From contig JACCLO010000002.1 in the NCBI GenBank assembly GCA_029448655.1, positions 4,402,001-4,466,000 of the forward strand: DNA of 64,000 nucleotides, read 5' to 3'. Below are positions 33,325 to 46,081 of this stretch, piece after piece (positions within the stretch are counted from its first letter, which is position 1; each line of letters starts with the position of its first letter). The position numbers and the translations under genes were made by a program. A model generated the notes under the pieces. That model was not told where the DNA came from. It worked only from the letters and a program-made list of their open reading frames with translations, and made no database searches. This DNA comes from Wolfiporia cocos (lineage: Eukaryota; Basidiomycota; Agaricomycetes; Polyporales; Phaeolaceae).

Positions 33325-36300
33325 TCACAGCGAAATCTCCACGTCCAATTTCGCCAAGTAGGCATACACATCAGGTGACATACGATACTTCAAGAGGCCC
33401 GCAAAGATTATCAGCGACCTTGACTTTGTCTGAAGAGACGCAAGTTTCTGCAAATGAGGATAAGCATCCTGCATACTGGTGAGACCAATGCTGTCCCTAC
33501 CTCCTTTCGCGAGGCGTCCGTCACAAGGGAAGCCTTCAGTTTCCGATGCGAAGCAGCCAAAACATCCATCGTAAGTGTGAGGAATGTCTGGAGATTCCGT
33601 TGTAATGCCTCCGGCAGGTCTCGGAATTCTTCAGCTCGTTTCTGTATTTTGAGAACGTCGCCGTCCATTGGAATGAGGTCCGTTGATTCCATGAGCTGTA
33701 ATACGAGCTAAGCGACGGACAGAGTCAACTTATCAGGAGAACTGACCTCAAGAGCGAGATCCACTCTGTCAGCATCCTTAGCATCCGTCGCCTCGCGGAC
33801 ACGCAGGAGACGTAAGACTGCGTCCCTCTCCTTCCCGACGGCCCGATTCGTCCGTTCGTAATTTCGCAAGATGTCTGCTGCAGTCTTCTCAATGGTCTGT
33901 ACTGTTTCGTCGCTACTGGGCTGCCCAATTGTGTTGCCCAGTGCCTGCGCCAGGCATGCGATGACGGTGTTATAGTCGCCCGCGAGATTGTACAACTTGA
34001 TGGCCTCGGGTATGCGATCGTTCTGCTCAGAATGTTTTGCAGCGCGGATGAGGATTTCCTCGTTGTACTCCCGCATGTTCTTAAGCTTGAGTAGTGTGGC
34101 ACCTTGCTCAATGATTCCGCTCTAACAATACATGCTTAGGCACGAACGAGGTTATCGCGAGAACTCAAGACTTACGAAGCGTGTGCCATCTGCACGGAAG
34201 CCACCGACGAGTTCTTCCCATGGTGCACCTGTTTTTGTGTGGACGACGATACGTCTTACCAGCTCCCAAGCGCTTTCCAGCTGCTCCCGGCCGATGCCAT
34301 CGCCCTGGTCTGCACTGAGACAGACACAGTATACGTACTGTAATGCTTCCCGTGGATCCATCTTGACGAATTGGCGCACATATCTCCATATGACCGTCGA
34401 AAGACTCAACGCAGGCGGATTTGAAGGCGTGAGGGATACTTCAGATCCAACGTAAGTGGCCATATACGTTTGTGATGATCGGACACTTACAAGGTGTCAT
34501 ATCTGACGTCTCCGCTTTCGATGGTACGCGCAAGAGGCCATGATATGCGAGCGCGATAGCCAAGTGAACAGCTTCGATCTCTGTCTCTTGATGATCCCAC
34601 AGGGCGGCGACGGCCTGTCCCCGCGTAAGCACCAGCAGAAATATATCGAGGTGCTTACTTACCCGCTCGAATTGGCCGCACATTAGCAACACGCCAGCCC
34701 ACACCCCACGTTTGCCGCCCTTTTGTCCGGGAACACCGTCGAAATGGCGCTCACCGTAGCTGAGCAAAACTTCAGCCAGCCCGCGCAAGCCACCGTTCTC
34801 TTCCTCCTCGATCTGAAGAAAATGTAAGCACGGCGATTTCGTGAGATTGCACAGCAAGCCCACCATGGACAGCTGGAACCATAGCCAATCCTCAGTCGTG
34901 ACAGTAACGTTGTGTACGCTGCGTCGTGACGGGTCAATCTTGCCCATGAGCTTATATAATGCGAGCTTGAACGGATCTGTCGTCGAGGAGTGCAGCATGT
35001 GCGCGTTAAATACAGCATTCACTTGGTCTCGTTGGGCCCTCGGTAGTCTATGGATGTATCAGCTATGTTCACGCCCTTACAACGACTTGTGACAAACCGC
35101 CTATCCGGGGATTCGAGCCAGGTCCTAAAGTGGCTCAAAAAGCCGGCCTCTCGATGTTCAATCGCTTGCTGATATTGTGTCGCCTCCGCAATGGCTTCAC
35201 GCGTATGACCTGTGCGCACAAGGTAGTAGAGTTTGGTCCATAGCGGTTGTCCAGAAATAAGCTGTGCCAATCTTGATCAGTAAGCCATACAATATTGGGA
35301 CGTCAACGCACCTCGATCCGATCATCCCATTCTCCACCGCGGTAATGCCTCACGAGCACAAACGCGCGGGCCTTGTTCGAAATACTGGGATCACCGCCCA
35401 AGCGCGCTTCCATTGGGTGTGCCAGTAGTGTCCGCTCAAGCACATCCCAATATTGCTCCTCGAGCGCTTCACGAGCGCCCCGTGCAATCTGTTTGCGCAG
35501 GTCCGCTGCCTCGCGAGACTCCGGATCACCGAGATATACGCGTGCGTATCTTCGTTCAAAGAGTGGCGTGTTCAGAATGTGTGCGCCCGCATGTTCGAAT
35601 GAGGGGAGGGCGGGTGGCTCCTCGGTGATCTTAGAGAGAACATGGAAGTTCTGTGTTAGCTGCAGAGAGATTGGCTGTGATTCATTAGCGACAACATAAC
35701 AGGGACTGAACAATTATATTCTTACATCTTGTGTAAGAGATAGCGAGGCTTGGATAAGCGCATGGACGACAGGATATGATGTCCCACGAAGTCTTGCAGC
35801 GTTGAGTTCGGTGATGACACGATCGTATGCCATCATCTTACTCTGAGTCTGGACGCTAGGCACATTGATCGTGCTCGCCTGTCATATTACTGGTCAGCGA
35901 CAAGACAGAGGTGTACAAAACGCTACCTACACCCAGTATACTCTTCCCGTGCAGGCTCTTTTTGGCATCAACGAGGGCCTTGTTGTCTCCACTAACACGG
36001 CCACCTAGTTGCTCGAAGACGCGTTTCTTACGTGCTTCCCAGTCTCGTTGTTGTCTCTCGTCAAGAACGCGGTAGAAGTCCTCTTGCGTCTCCTTTCTTC
36101 CTTCTTCAATCGTGGTTATGATATTTTGTTCGTGCGCATGACGGATGTAGCCTGCGACATCGGTATCCTGTAGTGCCTGTAGTGGCGTGAAGGTAGTGGA
36201 GGTGTTCAAGTGCGCGATCGAGTCCGCAAGCGCAGGCGCATCAACATGTGCTTGTGCAAGCAAGTAATTTCTGGGATCCGAGACGCGTTGAGGTCTTGTA

Positions 36301-36492
36301 ACTCGTTGTCAAAACAAGAGGGGCTCACGCGCGATCAATGTCAGTAGATGCTCCAGGCTGACGAGAAACAAGGCGTCTCGACTGTGCCTCAATCTGGTCA
36401 AGCCCAAGGTTCACTGACGGTAGATCCTGACGCGAGAGGTGGGAGGTGAGTGCTTTTGACGCGGTCAGAAGTGAGGACAAGTCGGTGGCCAT
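33325..36492 (-). CDS. nic96: Nucleoporin Nup93/Nic96
   Basis: Nic96 is the linker scaffold of the inner ring of the nuclear pore; its N-terminal helices dock the Nsp1 channel trimer and Nup188/192. The ATG at 36492 gives MATDLSSLLTASKALTSHLS, then VNLGLDQIEAQSRRLVSRQ. Next come NYLLAQAHVDAPALADSIAH and TTFTPLQALQDTDVAGYIRH, the typical first segments of the Nup93/Nic96 domain, and KSLHGKSILG. The rest is an alpha-helical solenoid, including YARVYLGDPESREAADLRKQ, HSSTTDPFKLALYKLMGKID and EAIKLYNLAGDYNTVIACLA. The last exons give DLIPMDGDVLKIQKRAEEFR and, after splicing, FAGLLKYRMSPDVYAYLAKL, with the stop at 33325-33327. About ten short introns are visible. Recognition is firm; individual splice sites are inferred. 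Confidence 0.93.
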
Positions 36493-37003
36493 TGTTACAG
36501 CCTTCAGTCTGCAATTCGTGCAATAGGCAAGAGTGCGTATGAAGCCAGACGAGGACTGCAGTCAAGGAAAGCAACACTCCAGATCCGATGTAAGAGCAGC
36601 CAAGCGTTGCAGAACAAGTAGCTAGAAGTCCGGTTTAAGGGACCGATGAGGGTGAGGCGCGTCGGTCGCGTCGAACGCGTGCCACAAGTTAAATAGGCCA
36701 CAACAAGGCCACAAATCGCGTAGCGCCCGTATAGTAGTACTACCGTTCAAGTATCAGCTTCTTACCTGTTAATTAATCCAGCTTTCCTTTATCTTCGCTC
36801 CTGAACGTTATGTAAAGCGCCGTAGTGTGGAAACATTTCATTTAAGACACGGTCACCTTCCTATGACTACCATCGCAGACGACGTATTCATCGACAGCGA
36901 AATATGGTACAGAGGATAGCTCGGCTATCTCGTTTATGAGCATATGGGTCATGCAATGAGTTGCTTTAGAGGAACTACGGAGACGATGTGCTATTACCTT
37001 CAG
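36493..37003. other. Intergenic region, no gene seen
   Basis: This is about 510 bp between the Nup93 start and the Ku80 stop, both minus. It should contain the Nup93 promoter. Confidence 0.5.
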
Positions 37004-40000
37004 TCATCCCTGGAGGAACTGCAAGAAATCAGCATCGACAACATGCATCACCGTAGACTGTGTGAGCGCGCACCTCAGCCGCTTCGCTTTCGGTCACATT
37101 GGCTTGGCCTCCTTGATTCGCGGCTTCAACATCACTGATTAGACCTAACTCTCTTCCTTGATTCTTCACAAGTTGCCAGAAGCCCTTATCGCCCTTCCCT
37201 GTGGTGCACGCTTCACGCAGGTTGCGTAAGAATCTGAATCAGAGTATCAGCAAGCAGAGCCCTAATACGTTGCCCTCAATCCCAGAATATACCTGTTCCA
37301 TGTATCAATCTCATCCTCCTCCAACGCAACCTTCCTCATCTCACGCATGCAGCGAAGCATTTCCTCTAACCGTTTCGTCACAAACATACTCGCTGTTACT
37401 TCTTGGATCACAGCGCCGAGGTCCTCAACAGCTTTTGTCACCACATCACCTCTGGCGATATTCCTCCTGAAGTCTTCCAGCGGATTGGTTGTGCCAACAA
37501 TGCGCTGTGGCTCGCGACCTGCGTCAATGGACAGCTCTGAGTCCGACTCAGGTTCGGGTGCAGGCGTTGGGAGAGCACTCTTGTTAGGCTGTGCCTTGCT
37601 GTCTCCGTCTTCATCCTCAGTCTCACTCTCAGTCTCGCTATCCTCTGACTCTTCTTTCTTCACTGCTGCCAATTGTTGCTGAGACGCTTGCGAATTTCGC
37701 TGGCTTGAGGAAAAGACAAATTGTGATGCGGATTGTGATGGTGTAGGTTTCAGGGGCTTATCGAGCAGGATCATGTCTTCGTCTTCGTCGTACGCTTTAA
37801 CGTGGCCATCTTTGCGCGTTCGCGCGACTTTCTTTGGCACTAGTGTGTATCTAGTAAGGCGCACATGTCCAATATCCAGACGTGATCTGACTCACCTTCC
37901 TTGGCCTTAAACACTCGCTTGCACTCTTCAATTGCGTGACGTGCATTTTTTATCATCTGCCGTGGTGGATCAAAGTACTTCGTGAGTTCAGGGTGCGGTG
38001 GTGGAAGCGGATGCGTGTGCAAGTCTGGAACAATCGCAGCATGAAGCTGTGCTTGTTTCACTCGATGTACGGCCGGATTGTACGACAAACGAGTATCAAA
38101 CCATGGAGTAGGCTTCCTGCTCTCAAAATTGTGAGCATAGGGATGCCGAGAGAGTCAGATAGTTCACCCATCCTCGTCCTCTTCACCTGCTGTCATCAAG
38201 TCCAATTCATCCACAAAGCGATCCATTGCATCCATATGCGCTTTTGTAGGCAGATATGGATGCTCTTTCACTTCCTTACCACTTTTTGCGTATAACTTAC
38301 TCAATGATTCGAACGGGAAGTTGCGTATATCGTCAGCGAAAGGCACCTGATGTTATCATCAAGACTGAGTAATAAGATACTGCATACAGCAATGTCGGAT
38401 GACGAACCTGCGCCCATAGTAGACAAGCTACTTCGTTATTTGCACAAGGGAAAAGGACGCCCATCCTGGGCTCTCCATTGTCCTGCTTCACCCACCTGCA
38501 TATCCCCATCGCGCGCTTGCCAATCATCGCTTTCGCCATCGCGCTGAGGGCCACTTGCTGTAGCGGCTGGGCCGGGTCCGCCCATACGTACGTGACCTCG
38601 GACATCAGCTGCTCGCGCCGGAAAAGATCTTTACTGAAGAACCCGCAGATTTCCATGCCCTTGCGCGTCGGCAGGCGCGGGAATGCGCCCTCTGGGCACG
38701 GCGCGTACGATGAGCCATACTTGAATCCGCGCACGAGCTCCTCTTTCTCGATCTTCTCGAGGTGCGTCTTCTCGCCCTCGCCGTCGAGGTCTGTTCCGTC
38801 AACGCTCCTATCCTTCGCGTCGTCGTCATCGCCCTTGTCCTTGTTGGCGTTCCGGTCGATGTAGTACTCGGTACGCATGCGGAGCTGCGCGTACGCTGCG
38901 GTCTCAATGTCCTCTTTGTCATCCATGGCAGTGCTATCTGTGAGATCTTCGCGCTTCCGCTTGGCAAATTTCTTGAAGCTCTTGGGGCGCGCGATGGCGG
39001 TGCACTTGCTTGTCTTGACGGCGATCTCGATCGCGTTTTCCGGGCGCACGTCCACGTCCCCCAGGCGCAGGATGGTGCCTGTAAGGGCAGATTTGGTCTG
39101 CTTGATGTCTGGCCGAGCGATCTCTTGCAAAGCAAAGTCGCAATTGCCTACTATACCCCTGTCAAGCCCATCGACGAATTTGTGATAGAACTCTTCGTTG
39201 ATGCGCTGCGCGGTAAAATCCAGTAAGACAGAGAGCCTGACGGTGAGTGATGCGAGGAGATAACCTTAATATCAGATTTCTCCTCCTCGTGAAATGGTAG
39301 GTCGTCATCATCAAAGTCAACACCACTGTCGAGAATATGAAGTTACGGCCAAAAAGGAGGACAGGAGCGCTTACATGATGGCGAGATTGATGTCCAGGGA
39401 GTTCATCTTAGAGACTGTGGCCTCCCAATCTTCTATTTCGATGGGACTTTCGCCATCCGTGAGCAATACCATTTTGCGTGTCCATGTTCTCTTGTTTGCC
39501 AGATATTGCGCCTGCGTTTCGATGCCTACTATCAGCGCGTCGATTGCTGCACAATAAATATATAGTTGAGATGCATAACTGCGCAGCAAGTAAGAGGACG
39601 TACGGTCGCCAGACACTGTAGAGGGCTCCAGGTCCATTAGTTTGGAGAGTGTCTCGGCATTCGGATGACCGATGGATATATATTCTGAGACATTTTCGTA
39701 ACCTCCATTCTGCTCGTTTATGATGTTCGCGGTATCTGAGCACACAATTCATGAACATGTAACACGTAGGCCAGTGCCCACTGTACCCTCAGACCCAAAG
39801 AGGATCACTCCGCACTGGTCTGTCTTTCGACCATTGTATATCTGAACAATCTTGTCAATGTTGCCGGTAGAGCGAATGACACGCATCACACCATTTCTTG
39901 TATTTTGAGCTTCACGAATTGCAGCGACCACTCGAGATTTGTCATTTGAATGGTGTCCCCGTCGGCGGACGGTACTTCTCTCATTTTGCCCATCGACGGC

Positions 40001-40101
40001 GAGACGTCGACGAGGAACACCGTCACGGTGTACTAAGTGCGCAATTAGTGGTATTGCTTGATGTTGTGAGGCTAACGCACCCCTGCTCGCTCTGCCGGCA
40101 T
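37004..40101 (-). CDS. ku80: Ku80 (Ku86), DNA end-binding subunit
   Basis: Ku80 pairs with Ku70 to form a ring on DNA ends for non-homologous end joining and telomere maintenance. The ATG at 40101 gives MPAERAGYTVTVFLVDVSPS, the start of the von Willebrand A domain, then KTDQCGVILFGSEGT, and TRKMVLLTDGESPIEIEDWE. The beta-barrel core contains LTGTILRLGDVDVRPENAIE, ELVRGFKYGSSYAPCPEGAF, GICRWVKQDNGEPRMGVLFP and VPFADDIRNFPFESLSKLY. After the core arm (HRVKQAQLHAAIVPDLHTHP) comes an acidic linker and a C-terminal helical domain (TNPLEDFRRNIARGD, ASMFVTKRLEEMLRCMREMR, GFWQLVKNQGRELGLI). The last exon is only 15 nt (37004-37018, Phe-Leu-Gln-Gly-stop). The animal DNA-PKcs-binding peptide is not seen, as expected in fungi. 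Confidence 0.95.
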
Positions 40102-40336
40102 TTTGGTTAGTGCATACATATAATTTTGTAGCTCCGTGGCTTTTGTCACATTCGCAAATCCCCGGGAACAGTACGCACGTGCCATAGGCGGTGGTACCAA
40201 ATAAGGAAATGCAGTGAGAGAGGCTTTGTCAGCGTCTTTGTTGTTGCTCCTTTCGCTGTTGACGCTGCCTGCAGTTCACGAGATCTGCGCAATTCCAAGC
40301 GACGCGACCAGCCACCGCGGACTGCAAGTCACGGCC
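40102..40336. promoter_or_regulatory. Divergent promoter, Ku80 / SNF2
   Basis: The Ku80 (minus) and SNF2 (plus) start codons are 235 bp apart, so the two genes probably share a bidirectional promoter. No TATA box was evident. Confidence 0.45.
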
Positions 40337-43300
40337 ATGGCTGCTCCCAACTTTGCAACCAATCCGTTTGCCCAAATCTCCCAGTCACAGCCTTATCTCA
40401 ACGGTAGACGACTGTCCAATGCCTTCCCCCACCCCAGCAATTACACGCGCGAGCAGATCCAGGGTATGATTCGCGTACGTCTCGCTAGACCTGCCTGCTC
40501 GTGCCGTACACTTATCCCGGCTCAATTTATAGCGCGCCCAGCTTCTCAAGGAACAAGGTTTTACATCAGAAACGCACCCCGAGCTCGCTAAAATCTCACA
40601 ACTGCTGGCCTACTTTGCCCAGCATCAGCAGCACCATGCGTGTAAGTTCCCCTCTGTTCATTCGCGGCAACACCACTGTACGAACTGACTGCCATCCATG
40701 GCACAGCTTCAAATCCTGCCGAACACTCGCAGGGCACTCTCAACGGCCACACAACAGCGGCTTCGCTAGCCAATGGCTCGCCCATGCCTAACGGGAACCC
40801 TCTCGCGAACGGGTCGGTGCCCGCTCAGCCCTATCCCGCTGCGCCACACACGCCCGTGTCATTCTCGCCCGAGCAGATCGAGGCGCTTCGTGCGCAGATC
40901 AAGGCGTTCAAGATGCTCCAGCACGGCAAGCCCGTGCCCGAGGCGATCCAGCAGGCGATGCGTGTGCCGAACCAGGTCGTTCCGGAGCTCGAGAAGATCC
41001 TGCAGGGTGCAGATGTGAACGCGCGGGTGGTTGATGGCGCCGTGAAGATGCACAAGAGCGCGGGAGGAGCGACCCCGGATGAGGCGCAGGGCGAGGAGGC
41101 GACCAAGGTGGAGGACGTTGACGTGGACACGACCAATCTGCCGAAGGGCCCGTTTTTCGAGGACGACGTTAATTCGGGAATCTACCCGTACAACGCCTTC
41201 CTGCACCCGTGGCAGCTGCTCAAGTTAGAGCTTGAAGACAGGGAAAAGCAGCCCGTCCACGCACGCCTGCAAAGATTGCTGATCCCGACTGTCATGCCTG
41301 CCGGACTGGATCCTCACCAAATCATCGCTGAGCGCAACAGATACATTGACGCACGAATAGAGCAGCGAATCCGTGAGCTCGAGGCTATGCCGGCGACGAT
41401 GGGCGACGGCGGTCTGGAGAGTATCCTCGACGACATACCTCAGGACGACAAGGAGAACGCGAGCGCACCCGCACCCACACCCGCCGACGACGCTTCCCAG
41501 GCGCACGTGCACCCGAGCCCGAACACACATGGCAAGCTGCGCGCGCTCATCGAGCTCAAGTCGCTGAGGGTGCTCGAGAAGCAGCGTGCGATGCGGGCGC
41601 ACGTCGCGGAGCGTCTGATCCACGGCTCGCTCCTGCCGATCAACAGGGCGGACTTCCGGCGCCTGCGTAAGCCGAACATCAAGGACGCGCGCATGACCGA
41701 GCAGCTCGAGCGCAAGCAGCGCGCGGACCGCGAGCGGCGCGCCAAACTGAAGCACATCGAGCAGCTCCTCGTTATATGCAATCATGGGCGCGAGGTCATC
41801 GCGGCGAATCGTACGGCGCAGGACCGCATTGCAAGGCTCGGGAAGGCCGTGCTGTCGTTCCATGCGCATACCGAGAAGGAAGAGCAGAAGCGCATTGAGC
41901 GCATCTCAAAGGAGCGTTTGAAGGCGCTCAAGGCGGACGATGAGGAGGCGTACATGAAGCTCATCGACACAGCGAAGGACACGCGGATTACGCACCTGCT
42001 CAGGCAGACGGACGCGTACCTCGATTCGCTCGCGCAGGCGGTGATGGAACAGCAGAGGGACGATCCGATGACAGACATGCAGTCGTTCGATGTTGAGGAC
42101 GGTCCAACCAACGAGGCAACGTTCGGCGCACAGAAGTTCGAAGGGGAAGAGGACAAGGGCAAGATGGACTACTATGCTGTTGCCCATAGGATCAAGGAAA
42201 GGGTCACAAAGCAGCCGAGTCTGCTCGTGGGTGGCACGCTCAAAGATTATCAGCTGAAGGGTCTGCAGTGGATGGTCAGCTTGTACAATAACAAGCTGAA
42301 CGGCATCCTCGCGGACGAAATGGTCAGTGACTGCGATTCTTCTGGATGCATGCCGCATTTATATATGCTAACGCGTTCGGCAGGGTCTGGGAAAGACGAT
42401 CCAGACCATTTCGCTCATTTCCTTCCTGATCGAAGTGAAGAAGCAGCGCGGGCCATACCTTGTCGTTGTCCCGCTGTCCACGATGACCAACTGGTCCGGA
42501 GAGTTTGCCAAGTGGGCACCCGGCGTTAAGATGGTCGCGTATAAGGGCAATCCGACTCAACGCAAGATTCTCCAGAGCGAGCTCCGCACGAGCAGCTTCC
42601 AGGTCTTGTTGACGACATACGAGTATATCATCAAGGATCGTGCACATCTCGCTCGCATTCGTTGGGTGCACATGATCATTGGTAAGTCGGCATGGTTTAT
42701 GCTATATTGCCGCTGACATCATGATCGCAGATGAGGGTCACCGTATGAAGAACACGCAGAGCAAGCTTGCGCAAACTCTCACGCAGCACTATCACTCGCG
42801 CTACCGACTAATCCTCACCGGAACGCCGCTGCAGAACAACCTGCCGGAGCTGTGGGCCTTGCTCAACTTCGTCCTCCCGAAGATCTTCAATTCGGTTAAG
42901 TCGTTCGATGAATGGTTCAACACACCGTTTGCCAACTCCGGCACAGGAGATAAGATTGAACTGAACGAAGAAGAAGCGCTGCTCATCATCCGTCGTCTGC
43001 ACAAGGTGTTGCGTCCGTTCCTGCTTCGACGTCTCAAGAAGGATGTGGAGTCGGAGCTGCCGGACAAGGTCGAGAAGGTCATCAAGGTCCGCATGAGTGC
43101 CCTGCAGTCGCAGCTGTACAAACAGATGAAGAAGTACAAGATGATTGCGGACGGCAAAGATTCGAAGGGGTGAGTACTCGCTAAACGCTCGCATACTATG
43201 ACGCATCTTTGACGCCCGTGTCTCGTAGCAAATCGGGAGGAGTGAAAGGTCTGAGCAACGAGCTGATGCAGTTGCGAAAGATTTGTCAACATCCCTTCCT

Positions 43301-45412
43301 GTTCGAGAGCGTAGAGGACAAGATCAACCCAGCAGGCCTCATCGACGACAAGATCGTCCGTACCTCAGGAAAGATCGAGCTCCTCTCACGCATTTTGCCC
43401 AAATTCTTTGCCACTGACCACAGGGTCCGTATTTATAGACCGCGCGCTAGAACACAGTGCTGACTGTTTCCACAGGTCCTCATCTTCTTCCAGATGACCA
43501 AAGTCATGGACATCATGGAGGATTTCCTGAAGATGATGGGGTGGAAATACCTACGACTGGATGGCGGAACGAAGACCGAAGACCGCGCTGGACACGTCGC
43601 GTTATTCAACGCGCCCGATTCGGACATTAGGGTCTTTATCCTCTCTACTAGGGCTGGTGGTCTTGGTCTCAATTTGCAGACTGCGGACACCGTCATCATG
43701 TGAGTTTCAGTCTCATTCTGTCTGTCCGTCATTTTGACACTGTCCGCAATCCGTGAATAGCTTCGACAGTGACTGGTAAGTCCTTTAAATTATTGCAACC
43801 AAGCAACGCGATGTTGACTGCTCTGCATAGGAACCCTCATGCTGATCTTCAAGCGCAAGATCGTGCTCACCGTATCGGTCAGACGAAGGTGGTGCGCATA
43901 CTGCGGTTCATCACGGAGAAGAGTGTGGAAGAAGCCATGTTCGCGCGGGCTCGTTACAAGCTTGATATTGATGACAAAGTCATTCAAGCTGGCCGTTTCG
44001 ACAACAAGTCGACTCAGGAAGAGCAGGAAGAGTTCCTGGTACGTGGCCCCAGCTGCCTGTGCTGATAGAGAAGGCTCACCTTCCTGCAGCGCTCTATCTT
44101 GGAAGCTGACCAGGAAGAAGAAAACGAAGAAGCCGGTGACATGAACGATGAAGAGATCAACGAGATCATTGCTCGCGGTGATGACGAACAGCAGATCTTC
44201 CGCGATCTTGATATCCAGCGTGAACGTGATGCGCAGGAGGCTTGGAAAGCCGCTGGTCATCGTGGCAAGCCCCCGCTGCCTCTTATGCAGCTGGAGGAAT
44301 TGCCGGACTGCTATCGCACGGACGAGCCATTCGATGTTAAGGATGATCTCGATGAGCTTGAGGGTCGTGGGCATCGGAGGAGAGCGGTTGTCAACTACAC
44401 CGACGGTCTCAGCGATGACCAGTGGGCGATGGTACGTCTCAGCCGCTCGTGACATGACTGGTGCTCAAATGTGACCTTATCAGGCATTGGAAGAGGGTGA
44501 GGACCTGCAAGAACTCCAGGAGCGCACTCGTGAGAAGAAGGAAAGACGGGCTGTGAACAAGATGATGAAAGAGGTGGATTCTCTCGGCTCGCCCTCTGCA
44601 GACTATGACACGCCACGCGGCCGGAAGGGCCGGAAGAGCAAGGGCAAGGCAACGGACATGGACGCAGGGCCATCCAGCAGCAAACGAAAACGTGGTGGCA
44701 AGGCGATGTCTGTTACGCCGTCATTGCAAGATGATGATGACGACGACCGAGACTCGGTTAGTTCAGATTGGTCGATAGGCATTGCTCGTACTGATCAGCA
44801 ATTCCAGAAACGTCGCAAGACGAAGGCTGCTGAGATTCCTCCACCTCTCCGAGAGAAGATGAAGAAAGCCTTCAACGAGTGCTACCGAGCTGTGCTTAAC
44901 TGTGAAGATGAGACCGGTCGCAAGCGTTGTGAATTGTTCAAGGAGTTGCCGGATAAACGAGTCAGGCTCTTCTTGCTTATCTGAGAACAAGCTTCTCACA
45001 ACATCGCCTTTTGCAGGACTATCCAGACTATTATCAACTCATCAAACAGCCGATTGCGATGTCGGGCCTTCGTAAACGCCTTCAGAGCAACTATTACAAA
45101 GACGTCAACCATTTCCGTGACGATTGGAAGCTCATGTTCACCAATGCTCGAACTTACAACCAGGAAGGCTCCTGGGTCTATGTCGACTCTGAGGAGATGG
45201 AGAAGGTCTTCATGGCAACCTTCGATCGCGTCGTCGCTGGCTCTGGTCTGCCTGGTGCCCCTGCTTCGTCTTCGTCATCTGCTATGGGTGCATATGATAC
45301 AGCGTTGACACCCATGGATGACGATGAGCGATTACCTCCGAAATCAAAAGGCGCACGGAAACAGATCATAAGCGACGATGAGTATCTCACAAATCCGAGC
45401 GATGACGAGTGA
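40337..45412 (+). CDS. SNF2/STH1 chromatin-remodelling ATPase with bromodomain
   Basis: This is the catalytic subunit of a SWI/SNF- or RSC-type nucleosome remodeller. The ATG at 40337 gives [18 protein letters not shown]. Domains in order: QLQ ([20 protein letters not shown]); HSA with its basic helix (LHGSLLP-like [40 protein letters not shown]); helicase lobe 1 ([20 protein letters not shown]; Walker A GLGKT split by an intron near 42323-42383; DEGH box at about 42730; [20 protein letters not shown]); lobe 2 ([57 protein letters not shown]); a SnAC-like segment ([20 protein letters not shown]); an AT-hook-like [11 protein letters not shown]; and a C-terminal bromodomain ([34 protein letters not shown]). 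The stop is at 45410-45412. There are about nine short introns. Whether it is the Snf2 or Sth1 ortholog cannot be decided here. Confidence 0.96.
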
Positions 45413-46081
45413 ACGGTTCTTGTAGATGGCTCTACGCACCTCTAATTATTGTCGTTGTTCTTTTGCATGTAGTGTTACTGTATCGCTATCGCTGTGAGTG
45501 TGGATTCATTTTGTTGGACATTGAGGGTGAAAGTGGCTTTCAGAGACGCTCTATACTACATGGACGTCTCTATAAAGGCAATCACACTGCCGCTTGCACT
45601 TTATGCATCACAACATGCTATCATTTCTTCACGCACTACTCAATCCATCGTGGATAGAGACAACGGTTCTGAGATCTGATGTATGGGCGCTCTCCGCGAT
45701 CGGCGATGGCACGCGCTAGTCACATGGCTCCGCAGATTCTTTACAAGATTTATCTCAGTATCGTTTGGCAGAAACTCAGCCTGTGGTTACTAAGAAGGCA
45801 GCATGGACGCCCGGAGAGCACACGTCGAAATGTAGAGAAACCAAGTAGAACTTAAGACAGTATGAAGCCTTTAACGAACACAAATAGGGCATAAGGTATA
45901 AGGAAATCCGAAACCAGTGCCAACAGTGACGACGAATAGCAAAACAAAAGTTATATACGAGTCAGCAAGACCATCGTGGCCAAGTATGATATATGAGTCA
46001 CTGACGCATCGAGTATATACGCTTGCATAATCCCGCCAGTGATTACAGCAAGTGCAGCGGAAATTTTCGAGGCGACCTATT
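45413..46081. other. Intergenic region between convergent genes
   Basis: About 670 bp with no supported gene, the 3' flanks of SNF2 (plus) and the next minus gene. Confidence 0.5.

Noticed and set aside
38762..39226. 154-codon plus frame opposite Ku80
   Set aside because: It is a shadow of the Ku80 core exon.
41225..41869. 214-codon minus-strand frame opposite the SNF2 HSA region
   Set aside because: It is the antisense of conserved SNF2/STH1 coding sequence with no motif of its own.
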